In this document: positions 47,962 to 55,337 of the stretch, one piece after another | Layout of the letters: every line of letters starts with the position of its first letter | How positions within the stretch are numbered: position 1 is the stretch's first letter | Made by a program: the position numbers and the translations under genes | Assembly (NCBI RefSeq): GCF_022179245.1 | Contig: NZ_BPQM01000030.1 | Span: 91,543-155,542, forward strand | Reading direction: 5' to 3' | Source: Methylobacterium gregans | GTDB taxonomy: Bacteria; Pseudomonadota; Alphaproteobacteria; Rhizobiales; Beijerinckiaceae | Length of the DNA stretch: 64,000 nt | Notes under the pieces: generated by a model | Database searches by the model: none | What the model was told of the DNA's origin: nothing | What the model saw: the letters and a program-made list of their open reading frames with translations, nothing else

Positions 47962-48945
47962 TCAGCGGACCGCCTTGATCTGCCGGAGCGTCTCGGCCCC
48001 GAACCGGGCACTGAACTCGGCCGTCGTCGCCTGAAGGCTCTGCTCGAACGCCGCCCGATCGATACCCGCGACCACGCTCATCCCGGAGCTGCGCAGCGCG
48101 TCGACGCCCTCCGTCTCGGCCCGCCCCGCGACCTCGCGGGAGACTTGCCCCGCGGCGCGGGCGGCCTCCGTGAAGGCCTTCTGGTCCGCAGCGCTCAGGC
48201 CCTCCCAGGCGGCGCGCGACATGACGACCACGGCCCAGGAATAGACGTGACCGCTCAAGGTCAGGTGCTTCTGGACCTTCTCGAAGCGGGACGCGGCGAT
48301 CACAGAGATCGGGTTTTCCTGACCGTCGAATTGTCCCGATTGCAGCGCGCCGTAGAGAGCAGGAAAGGCGAGCGGCTCGGCCTTCACGCCGAGGCTCCGG
48401 AAACCGGCCAGCATGATGTCCGATTGCGGCACCCGCATCGAGAGGCCCCGGAGGTCCTCCGGGCCCGTGACCGCCCTCTTGGAGTTCGTGATGTGCCGCA
48501 TGCCGTTCTCGCCCCAGGCGAGCGCGACCAGCCCCTTCTGCTGGAATTTCCTGAGATAGTCCTGGCCGATGGCGCCGTCGAAGACCGCGTGGGCGTGGCG
48601 CGCGTCGCGGAACAGGAACGGGATGTCGAACACCCCGAATTCGGGGATGATGCTGGAGAAGGGCGCGCTCGTGATGAAGGCGAGGTCGAGATGCCCGAGG
48701 CGCAGTTCCTCCGCCATCTCCACCTCACCGCCGACAGAGCCGTTCGGGTAGAGCTCGACCCGGTAGCCGCCGCCGGTGCGCTTGGCGACCTCGGCAGCGA
48801 AGCGCTCTGCTCCCGCTCCGAGCTGCGAGGTCTGCGCGAACAGGTAGCCGAACCTCAGGACACGCTCGTGTGCCTCGGCCTGCGCGATAGTCCAGGCCGA
48901 GGAGAACCCGACGACAACGGCGGCAACTCTGAGACGTGAAAGCAC
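47962..48945 (-). CDS. TRAP transporter solute-binding protein (DctP family), orphan
   Basis: A 327-residue exported DctP protein. The start GTG 48945 begins a signal peptide (LSRLRVAAVVVGFSSAWTIAQAEA). The family blocks are LRFGYLFAQTSQLGAGAERFAAEVAKRTGGGY, VELYPNGSVGGEVEMAEELRLGHLDLAF, RVPQSDIMLAGFRSLG with the carboxylate-clamp Arg, and GALQSGQFDGQENP. It binds organic acids in the periplasm. No DctQ or DctM membrane subunit lies nearby; it is 122 bases before the chemoreceptor, so it may deliver ligand to that receptor. Confidence 0.9.
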   Translation of the reverse strand: MLSRLRVAAVVVGFSSAWTIAQAEAHERVLRFGYLFAQTSQLGAGAERFAAEVAKRTGGGYRVELYPNGSVGGEVEMAEELRLGHLDLAFITSAPFSSIIPEFGVFDIPFLFRDARHAHAVFDGAIGQDYLRKFQQKGLVALAWGENGMRHITNSKRAVTGPEDLRGLSMRVPQSDIMLAGFRSLGVKAEPLAFPALYGALQSGQFDGQENPISVIAASRFEKVQKHLTLSGHVYSWAVVVMSRAAWEGLSAADQKAFTEAARAAGQVSREVAGRAETEGVDALRSSGMSVVAGIDRAAFEQSLQATTAEFSARFGAETLRQIKAVR

Positions 48946-49404
48946 CGGTCGATCCCATGCGAAGGTACGGCCGATGCATAGCGCAAGCTGATTAAAAGAC
49001 GATTGATACAAAATCCAAGTCAAAGAAAGACGATTGAGCGCAATTCACCTGACTACGATCTTGTTTCTGAATGTTATTGGACTAAACTCACAGGTGATCA
49101 GCATATCGTCCTAGAACCGGCCATAGGATGCTCGCCATAAGACCGCTCCGCCTCAAATGAGATCAGATGCTCGACGTTGCTTCACCTGGCGCACCTGACG
49201 CGGTTTCCTGTCGCGTGGCGCGCTGCCGGCTCTAACTGCCATCTCTCGTTACCGCCCTCCGCATGCTGCTGAACGCGGGCTGCCCGACCGCGTCGGCCCC
49301 GCTGGGTAGGGACCAGCGACGACGATCTTCCGCATCGTCCTGCCGCCGAAGCTGCGTTCCGGAACCGGCGCGGCAGTCCGCGCGCGGGCTCCGCCGGAGG
49401 CCCC
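48946..49404. other. Intergenic region, no gene seen
   Basis: This 459-base stretch is visibly less GC-rich at its left (49024-49200) than anything around, and probably holds the promoter of the DctP gene. A leftward frame across 49232-49672 is very Arg-rich and looks like antisense noise. A plus-strand segment near 49310-49370 reads TTIFRIVLPPKL, like the end of a histidine-kinase ATPase domain, but it is too short to call. Confidence 0.4.
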
Positions 49405-49584
49405 TCACGGGCCGCCCGCCAGGGCTCCTGTGATCACCATGATCAGCGCGTCGAGATCGACCCGCCCGTGGATGTCGGCGGAGCCGTCTTCCGCGATGCT
49501 GACCTTCGGTGCAGCGTCGGTCGCCTCGGACTGACGCAGAAGTTCGGTCAAGAGGGCGTCCCTGATCGTGGCCTGTAGGTCCAT
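49405..49584 (-). CDS. 59-residue conserved-looking protein
   Basis: ATG 49584 (MDLQATIRDALLTELLRQSE) with AGGAG seven bases upstream opens a 59-residue frame ending DLDALIMVITGALAGGP. The two parts look like an N-terminal helix and a C-terminal helix linked by a short acidic strand (VSIAEDGSADIHGRV). I recall related small proteins ending in the GALAGGP-type motif in Methylobacterium. It has no signal or membrane segment. Function unknown; the good Shine-Dalgarno and sensible sequence make a gene likely. Confidence 0.6.
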   Translation of the reverse strand: MDLQATIRDALLTELLRQSEATDAAPKVSIAEDGSADIHGRVDLDALIMVITGALAGGP

Positions 49585-49893
49585 GCTCGCTCCTCAGAAT
49601 GGCTCGTCTGCCGGCCGATGCGCCGCGCTTGCGTTCTCCGGGACGGTCCGGATCGACGTCGGTGCGAGCCATCGGCGAGTTCCCCGAACAGCGCGCGGGG
49701 CGGCAGGTCGTCGGCCCTGTACCGAGGGGCCAACCCGCCGCTGGCCCTGCGGGTTCATCCGCGCCGGCGCCGCCGGCCTTGCGGATGGAGCGCGCGCGAC
49801 CGTCTCGAATGCGTGCTCGGATGTGGGCCGGCGAGCCCTAGATGGACGACGTTGCGCGCGTGGCCGAGGCCGGCGCGATCCACAAGGCGCCCG
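49585..49893. other. Intergenic region between divergent genes
   Basis: These 309 bases separate the leftward 59-residue gene from the CBS-domain gene and must contain both promoters. The open frames across it are Arg/Pro-rich and unlike proteins. No hairpin or RNA gene is evident. Confidence 0.35.
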
Positions 49894-50349
49894 ATGTCGA
49901 ACCTGTCCGCCGAGACCCTCCGCGTCGCCGATGTTATGGCCCGCGACGTCGAGTTCATCGAGCCGCACGCGAGCGCGCAGGCTGCGGCCGTCCTCATGGG
50001 GGAGATCGAGGTCGGCGCGCTCCCCGTGGGCTCGGCGGACCAGATCGTCGGTATCGTCACGGACCGCGACCTGCTCTACCGGGTCGTGGCCCGCGGGCGC
50101 GATCCGGCGGCCGTTCCGGTGCAGGAGGTCGCCTCGCGCCCCGTCCTGTTCTGCGCGCCGGACGACAGGCTCCGCGCGGCCATGGACGTCATGGTAGCGA
50201 ACTACGTGCGGCGGCTGCCGGTCGTCGACGGGAGTCGCAGGGTCGTCGGATGGCTGACGCTGGCCGACATCGCCCGCCACCTCCTCGTCAACGACGACGC
50301 CCTGCAGGTCTCGCTTCTGGCGCTCACCGAGGGAACGGAGGCCGGCTGA
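49894..50349 (+). CDS. CBS-domain pair protein
   Basis: A 151-residue soluble protein made of two CBS domains: VADVMARDVEFIEPHASAQAAAVLMGE...VGIVTDRDLLYRVV and VQEVASRPVLFCAPDDRLRAAMDVMVANYVRRLPVVDG...VVGWLTLADIARHLL. Such stand-alone pairs bind adenosyl ligands (AMP, ATP) and act as energy sensors. ATG 49894 (MSNLSAETLRV) fits the domain start; the frame is open earlier with unrelated residues. The next gene is on the opposite strand and its stop abuts. Confidence 0.88.
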   Translation: MSNLSAETLRVADVMARDVEFIEPHASAQAAAVLMGEIEVGALPVGSADQIVGIVTDRDLLYRVVARGRDPAAVPVQEVASRPVLFCAPDDRLRAAMDVMVANYVRRLPVVDGSRRVVGWLTLADIARHLLVNDDALQVSLLALTEGTEAG

Positions 50350-50880
50350 TCAGGTTCGGTATCGGCGCTCGGCGGCGCGCACGGCCGCGGTCGGCAGGGC
50401 GCGATGCAGAGCGACATAATCGGCGAAGGCCCATCCCGCCGGGCCGGCCTCACGCGCGGCGACCAGGCACAGGATGAAGGCGATCAGAGCGGTCTCGGGG
50501 TCCCGCAACGCGGTGAGGACCGCATCGAGCGGTGGCGGCGACCGGAGGGAGGCCTCGAACGCCGCAAGCAGGCCGGCATCCGCGCCCACCCCCGAGAGCC
50601 AAGTCCGCACCCGGTCGGGCGCGGCCTCCGCGCGACCGGCCCGGGCGGCCACCGCGGCAAAGCGCGCGAGGACCGCGCGCTCCTCCTCGGGGAGGCGCGC
50701 CAGATTGACGCTCAGCGGCATCAGGGTCTGGTGGCGGTTCTGCAGAAAGCCGTGGAGCACCTTCTGGCCGATCACCTCGGCGACCTGCCGGCGACCCGGC
50801 GCGACGGCGCGATGCCGGCGGTCGGTCGCCTCCCGCTCGGGAGACGGGTGATCCTGACCTGTCCCGACCCGCTCCGACAC
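50350..50880 (-). CDS. Hypothetical protein, helical, unrecognised
   Basis: A 176-residue protein from GTG 50880 (GGGAGG nine bases upstream). The middle reads [50 protein letters not shown], and the end [37 protein letters not shown]. It is helical, with no signal peptide; one moderately hydrophobic segment ([12 protein letters not shown]) may be buried. It does not match a family I know. It is divergent from the SLC13 gene with 54 bases between and convergent with the CBS gene. Confidence 0.6.
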   Translation of the reverse strand: MSERVGTGQDHPSPEREATDRRHRAVAPGRRQVAEVIGQKVLHGFLQNRHQTLMPLSVNLARLPEEERAVLARFAAVAARAGRAEAAPDRVRTWLSGVGADAGLLAAFEASLRSPPPLDAVLTALRDPETALIAFILCLVAAREAGPAGWAFADYVALHRALPTAAVRAAERRYRT

Positions 50881-50934
50881 CCGCCCCTCCCCATTCGCGC
50901 CGCCAGTTGCGGCGCTCCGAACAGGTGACCCCGG

Positions 50935-52698
50935 ATGACCGTCGATCAAGTGCTCGCCTTCGGCCTGATCGGCGTGACCGTCGCGGCCTTCGTCTGGGAC
51001 CGCCTGCCCTACGACGTCGTAGCCCTGACGGCGCTGGCCGTCGGCATCGCGATCGGCCTCGTGCCGGCCGACAAGGCCTTCTCGGGCTTCTCCGACGACA
51101 TCGTGGTCATCGTGGGCGCAGCCCTCGTGCTCTCGGCGGCCATCGCCCGCTCGGGCGCGGTCGAGACCCTGATGCGCCCGCTGATGCCGCATCTGACCAG
51201 CGCCGGACGGCAGGTGCCGATCCTCGTAGCCGGGGTCCTGCTGCTGTCCATGGTGACGAAGAACGTGGGCGCGCTGGCGATCTTCATGCCGATCGCCCTG
51301 CAGTTGGGCCGCCGAAGCGGCACGCCGCCCTCCGCGATGCTGATGCCGATGGCCTTCGCCTCGCTGATCGGCGGCATCGTCACCCTGGTCGGCACCTCGC
51401 CGAACGTGATCGTCTCGAAGGTCCGTGCCGACCTGACCGGCCAGCCCTTCGGCATGTTCGACTACACGCCTGTGGGGCTCTGCGTGGCGGCGGCCGGCTT
51501 CGCCTTCCTGTGCCTGGGCTGGCGCCTGCTGCCGCGGCGCGACGGCGGCACTCGCTCGATGGAGGCGGCCTTCACCCTGGAGCGCTACACTACGGAAGCG
51601 CGCCTGCCAGCGGGTCATCCTGCGGCCGGCGGCCCGGTGGCCGCGCTGGAGGGCCAGGGCGACGGCGAAGTCCGCATTGCGACCGTTCTGCGCGAGCGCT
51701 TCCGGCGCTATCCGGCGAGCCCGGACTTCGCCCTGAAGGACGAGGACGTGCTTCTGCTCAACGGCGAGCCCGACGCGCTGGAGCGCTTCGTGGCGCGAAC
51801 CGGGCTCACCCTCGCGGGCGCGGCGCCCGCGGCGGAGGCCGTGGTGATGGAGGGCGTGGTGACCGCGGAGTCCGACCTCGTCGGACGCACCGCCGCCCAG
51901 CTCGACCTGGAGCGCGCCTCGGGCCTCGGCATCCTCGCGGTCAGCAGGCGCGGCCGACGCATCGAGCAGAGGCTCTCGTCCGTCCGCTTCCGGGCCGGCG
52001 ACGTGGTGGTGGTGCGTGGGCGTGCCGCCGCGCTCGCACCCGCCCTGGGAACGCTGAAGGTGCTGCCGCTGGCAGCCCGCGAGATCGCGCTGGGCCGCAA
52101 CGACCGGAGCTGGCTGCCGGCCGCGATCCTGCTCGCCGCGATGGGCCTCGTCGCCCTCCATGTGGTGCCGGTGGCAGTGGCCTTCTTCGGGGCCGTCGTG
52201 GCCGTGCTGCTCCTGCGCAGCATGACGCCGCACGAGGCCTACCAAGCGGTCGAGTGGCCCGTGCTGGTTCTGCTCGGCGCCCTCATTCCGATCTCCGAGA
52301 CGGTCAGCAGCACCGGCGGCGCGGACCTGATCGCAGCGCACCTGACCGCGCTGGTGCAGGGTCTCTCGCCCGTGGCGGCGCTCGCCGCGATCCTGGTCCT
52401 GGCCATGGCGGTGACGCCGTTCCTCAACAACGCCGCGACCGTCCTGATCATGGGGCCGATCGCCGCCAAGCTCGCGACGAAGCTCGGGCTGAATCCTGAC
52501 CCGTTTCTGATGGCGGTCGCGCTCGGCGCCGCCTGCGACTTCCTCACGCCGATCGGCCACCAGTGCAACACCCTGGTTCTGGGCCCCGGCGGCTACCGCT
52601 TCGGCGACTATGCCCGGCTCGGGCTGCCGCTGTCGCTCATCGTAATCGTGGTGGGCGTGCCGCTGATCGCGATCGTGTGGCCACTCCATCGGGGTTGA
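50935..52698 (+). CDS. SLC13/DASS-type anion permease with central RCK_C domains
   Basis: A 587-residue permease. N-terminal helices (1-200) hold the family motif [15 protein letters not shown] and [19 protein letters not shown]; the C-terminal half repeats it as [17 protein letters not shown] and [17 protein letters not shown]. Between them (about 205-385) are two TrkA-C/RCK_C-type domains (for example [20 protein letters not shown] and [16 protein letters not shown]). This form is found in putative sulfate, arsenite or dicarboxylate carriers. It belongs to the YbiR/SLC13 superfamily; the ion is not known. Confidence 0.87.
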   Translation: MTVDQVLAFGLIGVTVAAFVWDRLPYDVVALTALAVGIAIGLVPADKAFSGFSDDIVVIVGAALVLSAAIARSGAVETLMRPLMPHLTSAGRQVPILVAGVLLLSMVTKNVGALAIFMPIALQLGRRSGTPPSAMLMPMAFASLIGGIVTLVGTSPNVIVSKVRADLTGQPFGMFDYTPVGLCVAAAGFAFLCLGWRLLPRRDGGTRSMEAAFTLERYTTEARLPAGHPAAGGPVAALEGQGDGEVRIATVLRERFRRYPASPDFALKDEDVLLLNGEPDALERFVARTGLTLAGAAPAAEAVVMEGVVTAESDLVGRTAAQLDLERASGLGILAVSRRGRRIEQRLSSVRFRAGDVVVVRGRAAALAPALGTLKVLPLAAREIALGRNDRSWLPAAILLAAMGLVALHVVPVAVAFFGAVVAVLLLRSMTPHEAYQAVEWPVLVLLGALIPISETVSSTGGADLIAAHLTALVQGLSPVAALAAILVLAMAVTPFLNNAATVLIMGPIAAKLATKLGLNPDPFLMAVALGAACDFLTPIGHQCNTLVLGPGGYRFGDYARLGLPLSLIVIVVGVPLIAIVWPLHRG

Positions 52699-52824
52699 TA
52701 GGAGCAGAGCCAGACCGACCTCTGGATGTGCCGGGGGATCGAACAGGGGCCGGGTCACTTTGCGCCCGCTCCCTTCACTGCCCCGTTGCGTCCCGCACGC
52801 CATTCCGCTAATCAAGCCCGAGCA

Positions 52825-52901
52825 GCACCCGTAGCTCAGCTGGATAGAGCGTTGCCCTCCGAAGGCAAAGGTCACACGTTCGAATCGTGTCGGGTGCGCC
52901 A
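52825..52901 (+). tRNA. tRNA-Arg (anticodon CCG)
   Basis: The acceptor arms GCACCCG (52825-52831) and CGGGTGC (52891-52897) pair perfectly. The D arm has AGCTCAGCTGGATAGAGC, the anticodon loop CTCCGAA closes with TTGCC/GGCAA and gives CCG, and the T arm has GTTCGAATC. The encoded CCA is at 52899-52901. The tRNA 3' end is a usual integration target, and atypical DNA follows. Confidence 0.97.
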
Positions 52902-53246
52902 ACCTATCTTGGACGCCACATAAGTTCCGACTGGCGCCACCGTGGCGCGACTGCGCGCCAAGAAAGATTCTACAAATAAACCCCTGAGAGGCAAGACTTT
53001 TCGGCCTCCGGTCTTCTTCCAAGACAGCTCCAATCCGCTCGGCAGCCTGGCACAGCCATTCGCCACGCGGCCCCTCGTCTGCGGCGAGAACCGAGACGCG
53101 GGCCGCGTCGCGCGCTCGCGGGACGGGCGCTCCCCGCCGGCCCGGCCGCAATCATGGTGGCCTTGCATGTCTCAGGTGCAGCGTGGGCGGGCATCGCCCG
53201 CGGAGCAGCCCCCGTGCATTCGAAGTCCGACAGAACCGAGAGCCCG
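52902..53246. other. Gene-poor stretch after the tRNA
   Basis: No credible gene is seen in these 345 bases. Right after the tRNA lie two overlapping hairpins: GCGCCAC/GTGGCGC around 52934-52948, and TGGCGCG (52943-52949) with CGCGCCA (52954-52960) on an ACTG loop. A lower-GC patch at 52960-53000 follows (AAGATTCTACAAATAAACC). Short frames here are low-sense. Confidence 0.5.
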
Positions 53247-54108
53247 CGGGAGCTCCCTCGGACCGGGGACCAAACTGGTCCGCCGCCCTGGCGCGCGCCC
53301 GGGCCAACAATCCGCGTCACATCCCCACCGCGCTCGGAAAGACGGACGATTGGCTCACGATGAACGAGGCCGCCGCATGCCTGGGCACGACGCGTGAGGT
53401 CGCCTCGTTCAGAAGGACCCGGGAGAGTTTGGTCGCGGCAGCGTCCGCCGGCGAGACACCTGCGCTCGACGGCGTCGCGGTCCGCATGGTGGACCCCGCG
53501 TGGAAGGGGTCGACCGGTGGTGCATCCATCGGGGCGAGTTGCTGTTGCTCGCCAGCCATAGCGGGCGTCGCTAACGTTGTTGGCCGGCCAGGCCCGAGGG
53601 ATGGCACACCCTGGAGGAGGCGACGGAACGCGCCGGTGCAGGTGTCGATCCAGACGTCCTCGCCGACGCTTGGCGAGCCCTGACCAAGGGGACCGTCTTC
53701 GAGGGCTTCGGCCGCATAACCGAGCTGGGCGTCCGCCTGCAGCGCGGCCATATGCACGCCAACGAGCGCTGGTTCATGCACCCGGACGACGCGTAGGTCC
53801 TTGCCGCCGCCATCAGAGGCCGGCTGACACACCTGCGGAAGAAGTTTCTTTCGCCCGCCAGGATCGCCGCGCAGGTCCGGCCCGATTGCCGGGAGCTGGC
53901 CCTGCAGCTGATGACAAGCCTCGGCGACGCTAAGGCCGTCGGCGCGGCCGCTACCCTCCAGGGTGTGCTCGTCGAGGTTCGCCGCTTCCTGATCGACGGC
54001 AAGCCTACGGCTTGCCTGGCGGAGGAGGTCTATCCACGCTTCGTGGAGGTCCTCACGAAGATGTATGACACGGCGTTGGCCGAGGAGGTCTCCGGCTACA
54101 GGATGTGA
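53247..54108 (+). pseudogene. Decayed unrecognised gene with frame shift and stops
   Basis: One reading frame carries protein-like sequence from about 53250 to 53465 (RGPNWSAALARARANNPRHI, KTDDWLTMNEAAACLGTTREV, a helix-turn-helix-like segment). The sense then passes to another frame that reads VDRWCIHRGELLLLASHSGRR, TAA at 53572, then PEGWHTLEEATERAGAGV..., GFGRITELGVRLQRGHMHANERW, TAG at 53794, and continues in frame through LRKKFLSPARIAAQVRPDCR to GYRM and TGA at 54106. The order suggests one gene of about 290 codons, split by a frameshift and two stops. I do not recognise the family; the N-terminal part could be a DNA-binding domain. Confidence 0.55.
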
Positions 54109-54204
54109 TCCTGCGGCGCGTGGTCGAGTTCCAGACCCAAACCCGATGGATCCGCCGGCTGGTGCCCGTGACGCCTACCTCGCTCGGCGAGAATCCCATA
54201 ATCC

Positions 54205-54219
54205 CTCCAGCGACTGGAG
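54205..54219. promoter_or_regulatory. MerR-type operator palindrome
   Basis: CTCCAG, CGA, CTGGAG form a perfect six-base palindrome with three-base spacer, like the CTCCAG/CTGGAG operators of metal-sensing MerR proteins. It lies 15 bases before the MerR start. On the minus strand it sits between a TCAAAT-like -35 and a GATTAT-like -10 separated by 17 bases, so a leftward promoter is as likely as a rightward one. Confidence 0.65.
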
Positions 54220-54234
54220 AATTTGAGGGACTCG

Positions 54235-54657
54235 ATGAGACCGTTCGCCATTGGCACCCTCTCGGAGCAGACCGGGGTGAAGATCCCGACCATCCGCTTC
54301 TACGAGTCCATCGGATTGCTGCCCGCGCCCGAACGGACGCAGACCAACCGACGGACCTACGACGAGAGCACCGTCAGACGCCTGCGTTTCATCCGAAACG
54401 CCCGCGAGCTCGGGTTCGAGGTGGAGGCGATCCGGTCGCTCCTCGACCTCGCCGACAATCCGGGGAAGCCGCGGGAGGAAGTCGACGCGGCCGCCCGTGA
54501 CCACCTTGCCGACATCGATGACCGGATCGCGCGCCTGACAAGACTGCGGAGCGAGGTCCAGGTTCTGGCCGATCCGCGTCCAAGCGGGCAGGCCGGAGGG
54601 GAGCGGCTCCTGCAGGCGTTGTCCGATCACGACCTGTCCCACCACGAGACTTGCTGA
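54235..54657 (+). CDS. MerR-family regulator, metal-sensor type
   Basis: A 140-residue MerR protein: FAIGTLSEQTGVKIPTIRFYESIGLLPAPERTQTNRRTYDESTVRRLRFIRNARELGFEVEAIRSLL-type sequence with the two HTH helices, then a dimerisation helix (residues ~80-120). The C-terminus ends SDHDLSHHETC: a single Cys plus His residues, rather than the CxxC-containing loop of CueR or ZntR, so the metal is not predictable. ATG 54235 is used; TTG 54223 in frame is less likely. It is the first gene of the metal cluster. Confidence 0.85.
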   Translation: MRPFAIGTLSEQTGVKIPTIRFYESIGLLPAPERTQTNRRTYDESTVRRLRFIRNARELGFEVEAIRSLLDLADNPGKPREEVDAAARDHLADIDDRIARLTRLRSEVQVLADPRPSGQAGGERLLQALSDHDLSHHETC

Positions 54658-54661
54658 GGGC

Positions 54662-54820
54662 GTGCAGTCCAGCGACGCCGCGTGTCGCCGCGACCTCGGC
54701 TGCGTTCATCCCGCCGCCGACCCGGATCGTCTCGGCCTTAAGGTGGTACCCATCGCCGGCATGCGCGACATCGCCGCCCGGCAGACCGTTCTTGTGTGGG
54801 CAAACCGAAATCGCGCATAA
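54662..54820 (+). pseudogene. Possible remnant of a LysR C-terminus
   Basis: This 52-codon frame ends at TAA 54818 and reads LGLKVVPIAGMRDIAARQTVLVWANRNRA, which resembles the last strand and tail of LysR effector domains (GLxLVPL...RRTVLVWR). The front end has no homology and no Shine-Dalgarno is present. It may be only a chance frame or a fragment from the rearranged region. Confidence 0.25.
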
Positions 54821-54828
54821 GCACCGCG

Positions 54829-55203
54829 ATGGACACCGGCGGTCTGCATAGGCGTCGCTTCGCGGCGTGGGAGTGGTGGGCGCTCAGCGCCCGCGCGCTC
54901 GTGCTCGCCCTGGCCCTGTTCATCGTCGCTCCCGTCGCGGGCGTCGGTGAGGACCTCGCGTTCCACGCCCCCCGTCACCACGGACTGACCGAGATGGCTG
55001 CCCTCGACGCGGCCGCCCCCGAAGAGGCTGCCGACCCGGGCTTCGCCTGCCACCTCCATTGCGGCTGTCACCAGGTGGCTCCGCCCCAGGCGTCGGCCGA
55101 CGTCACGCCGGCGCCGGCATTCGCCGCCCTGACCTATTCATGGGTGGCCGACGTGCCGTCCTCCGTTGCTCCCGACCGCCTGACGAGACCGCCCCGCGCG
55201 TGA
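54829..55203 (+). CDS. Small exported protein with CHxHCxCH motif
   Basis: A 124-residue protein with an N-terminal membrane or signal segment (WWALSARALVLALALFIVAPVAG, residues ~15-38) and a periplasmic part with the cluster ACHLHCGCHQV, three Cys and three His in nine residues, then a Pro/Ala-rich tail. It lies between the MerR gene and the RND pair on the same strand. This composition suits a periplasmic metal-binding or metal-chaperone role. Similar small Cys/His proteins often sit upstream of CusBA/CzcBA genes (DUF2946-like). The start could also be GTG 54796. Confidence 0.7.
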   Translation: MDTGGLHRRRFAAWEWWALSARALVLALALFIVAPVAGVGEDLAFHAPRHHGLTEMAALDAAAPEEAADPGFACHLHCGCHQVAPPQASADVTPAPAFAALTYSWVADVPSSVAPDRLTRPPRA

Positions 55204-55337
55204 GGTGACGCCGCGCCCATGAGCGCGCGTTCGCCCGGCCGTCCGACGCGGCGCCGGGCTCGTCTCCTCACCTGAACCAACGGGAGCGACCGCGACCGCC
55301 CAGAGGGGCCGTCCGGCATCCCGGCCGAGCGGTCCCC

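Noticed and set aside
49302..49370. Plus-strand segment reading TTIFRIVLPPKL, like the end of a histidine-kinase ATPase domain
   Set aside because: Only about a dozen residues match, a stop precedes them by six codons, and no other kinase box is near.
52934..52960. Overlapping hairpins right after the tRNA-Arg as a terminator
   Set aside because: The stems are good but no T tract follows, so I do not call a terminator.
50881..53151. Long leftward open frame continuing upstream of the 176-residue gene, antisense to the permease and tRNA
   Set aside because: Only the part to GTG 50880 has protein-like sequence; the rest covers a tRNA and a permease gene on the other strand.
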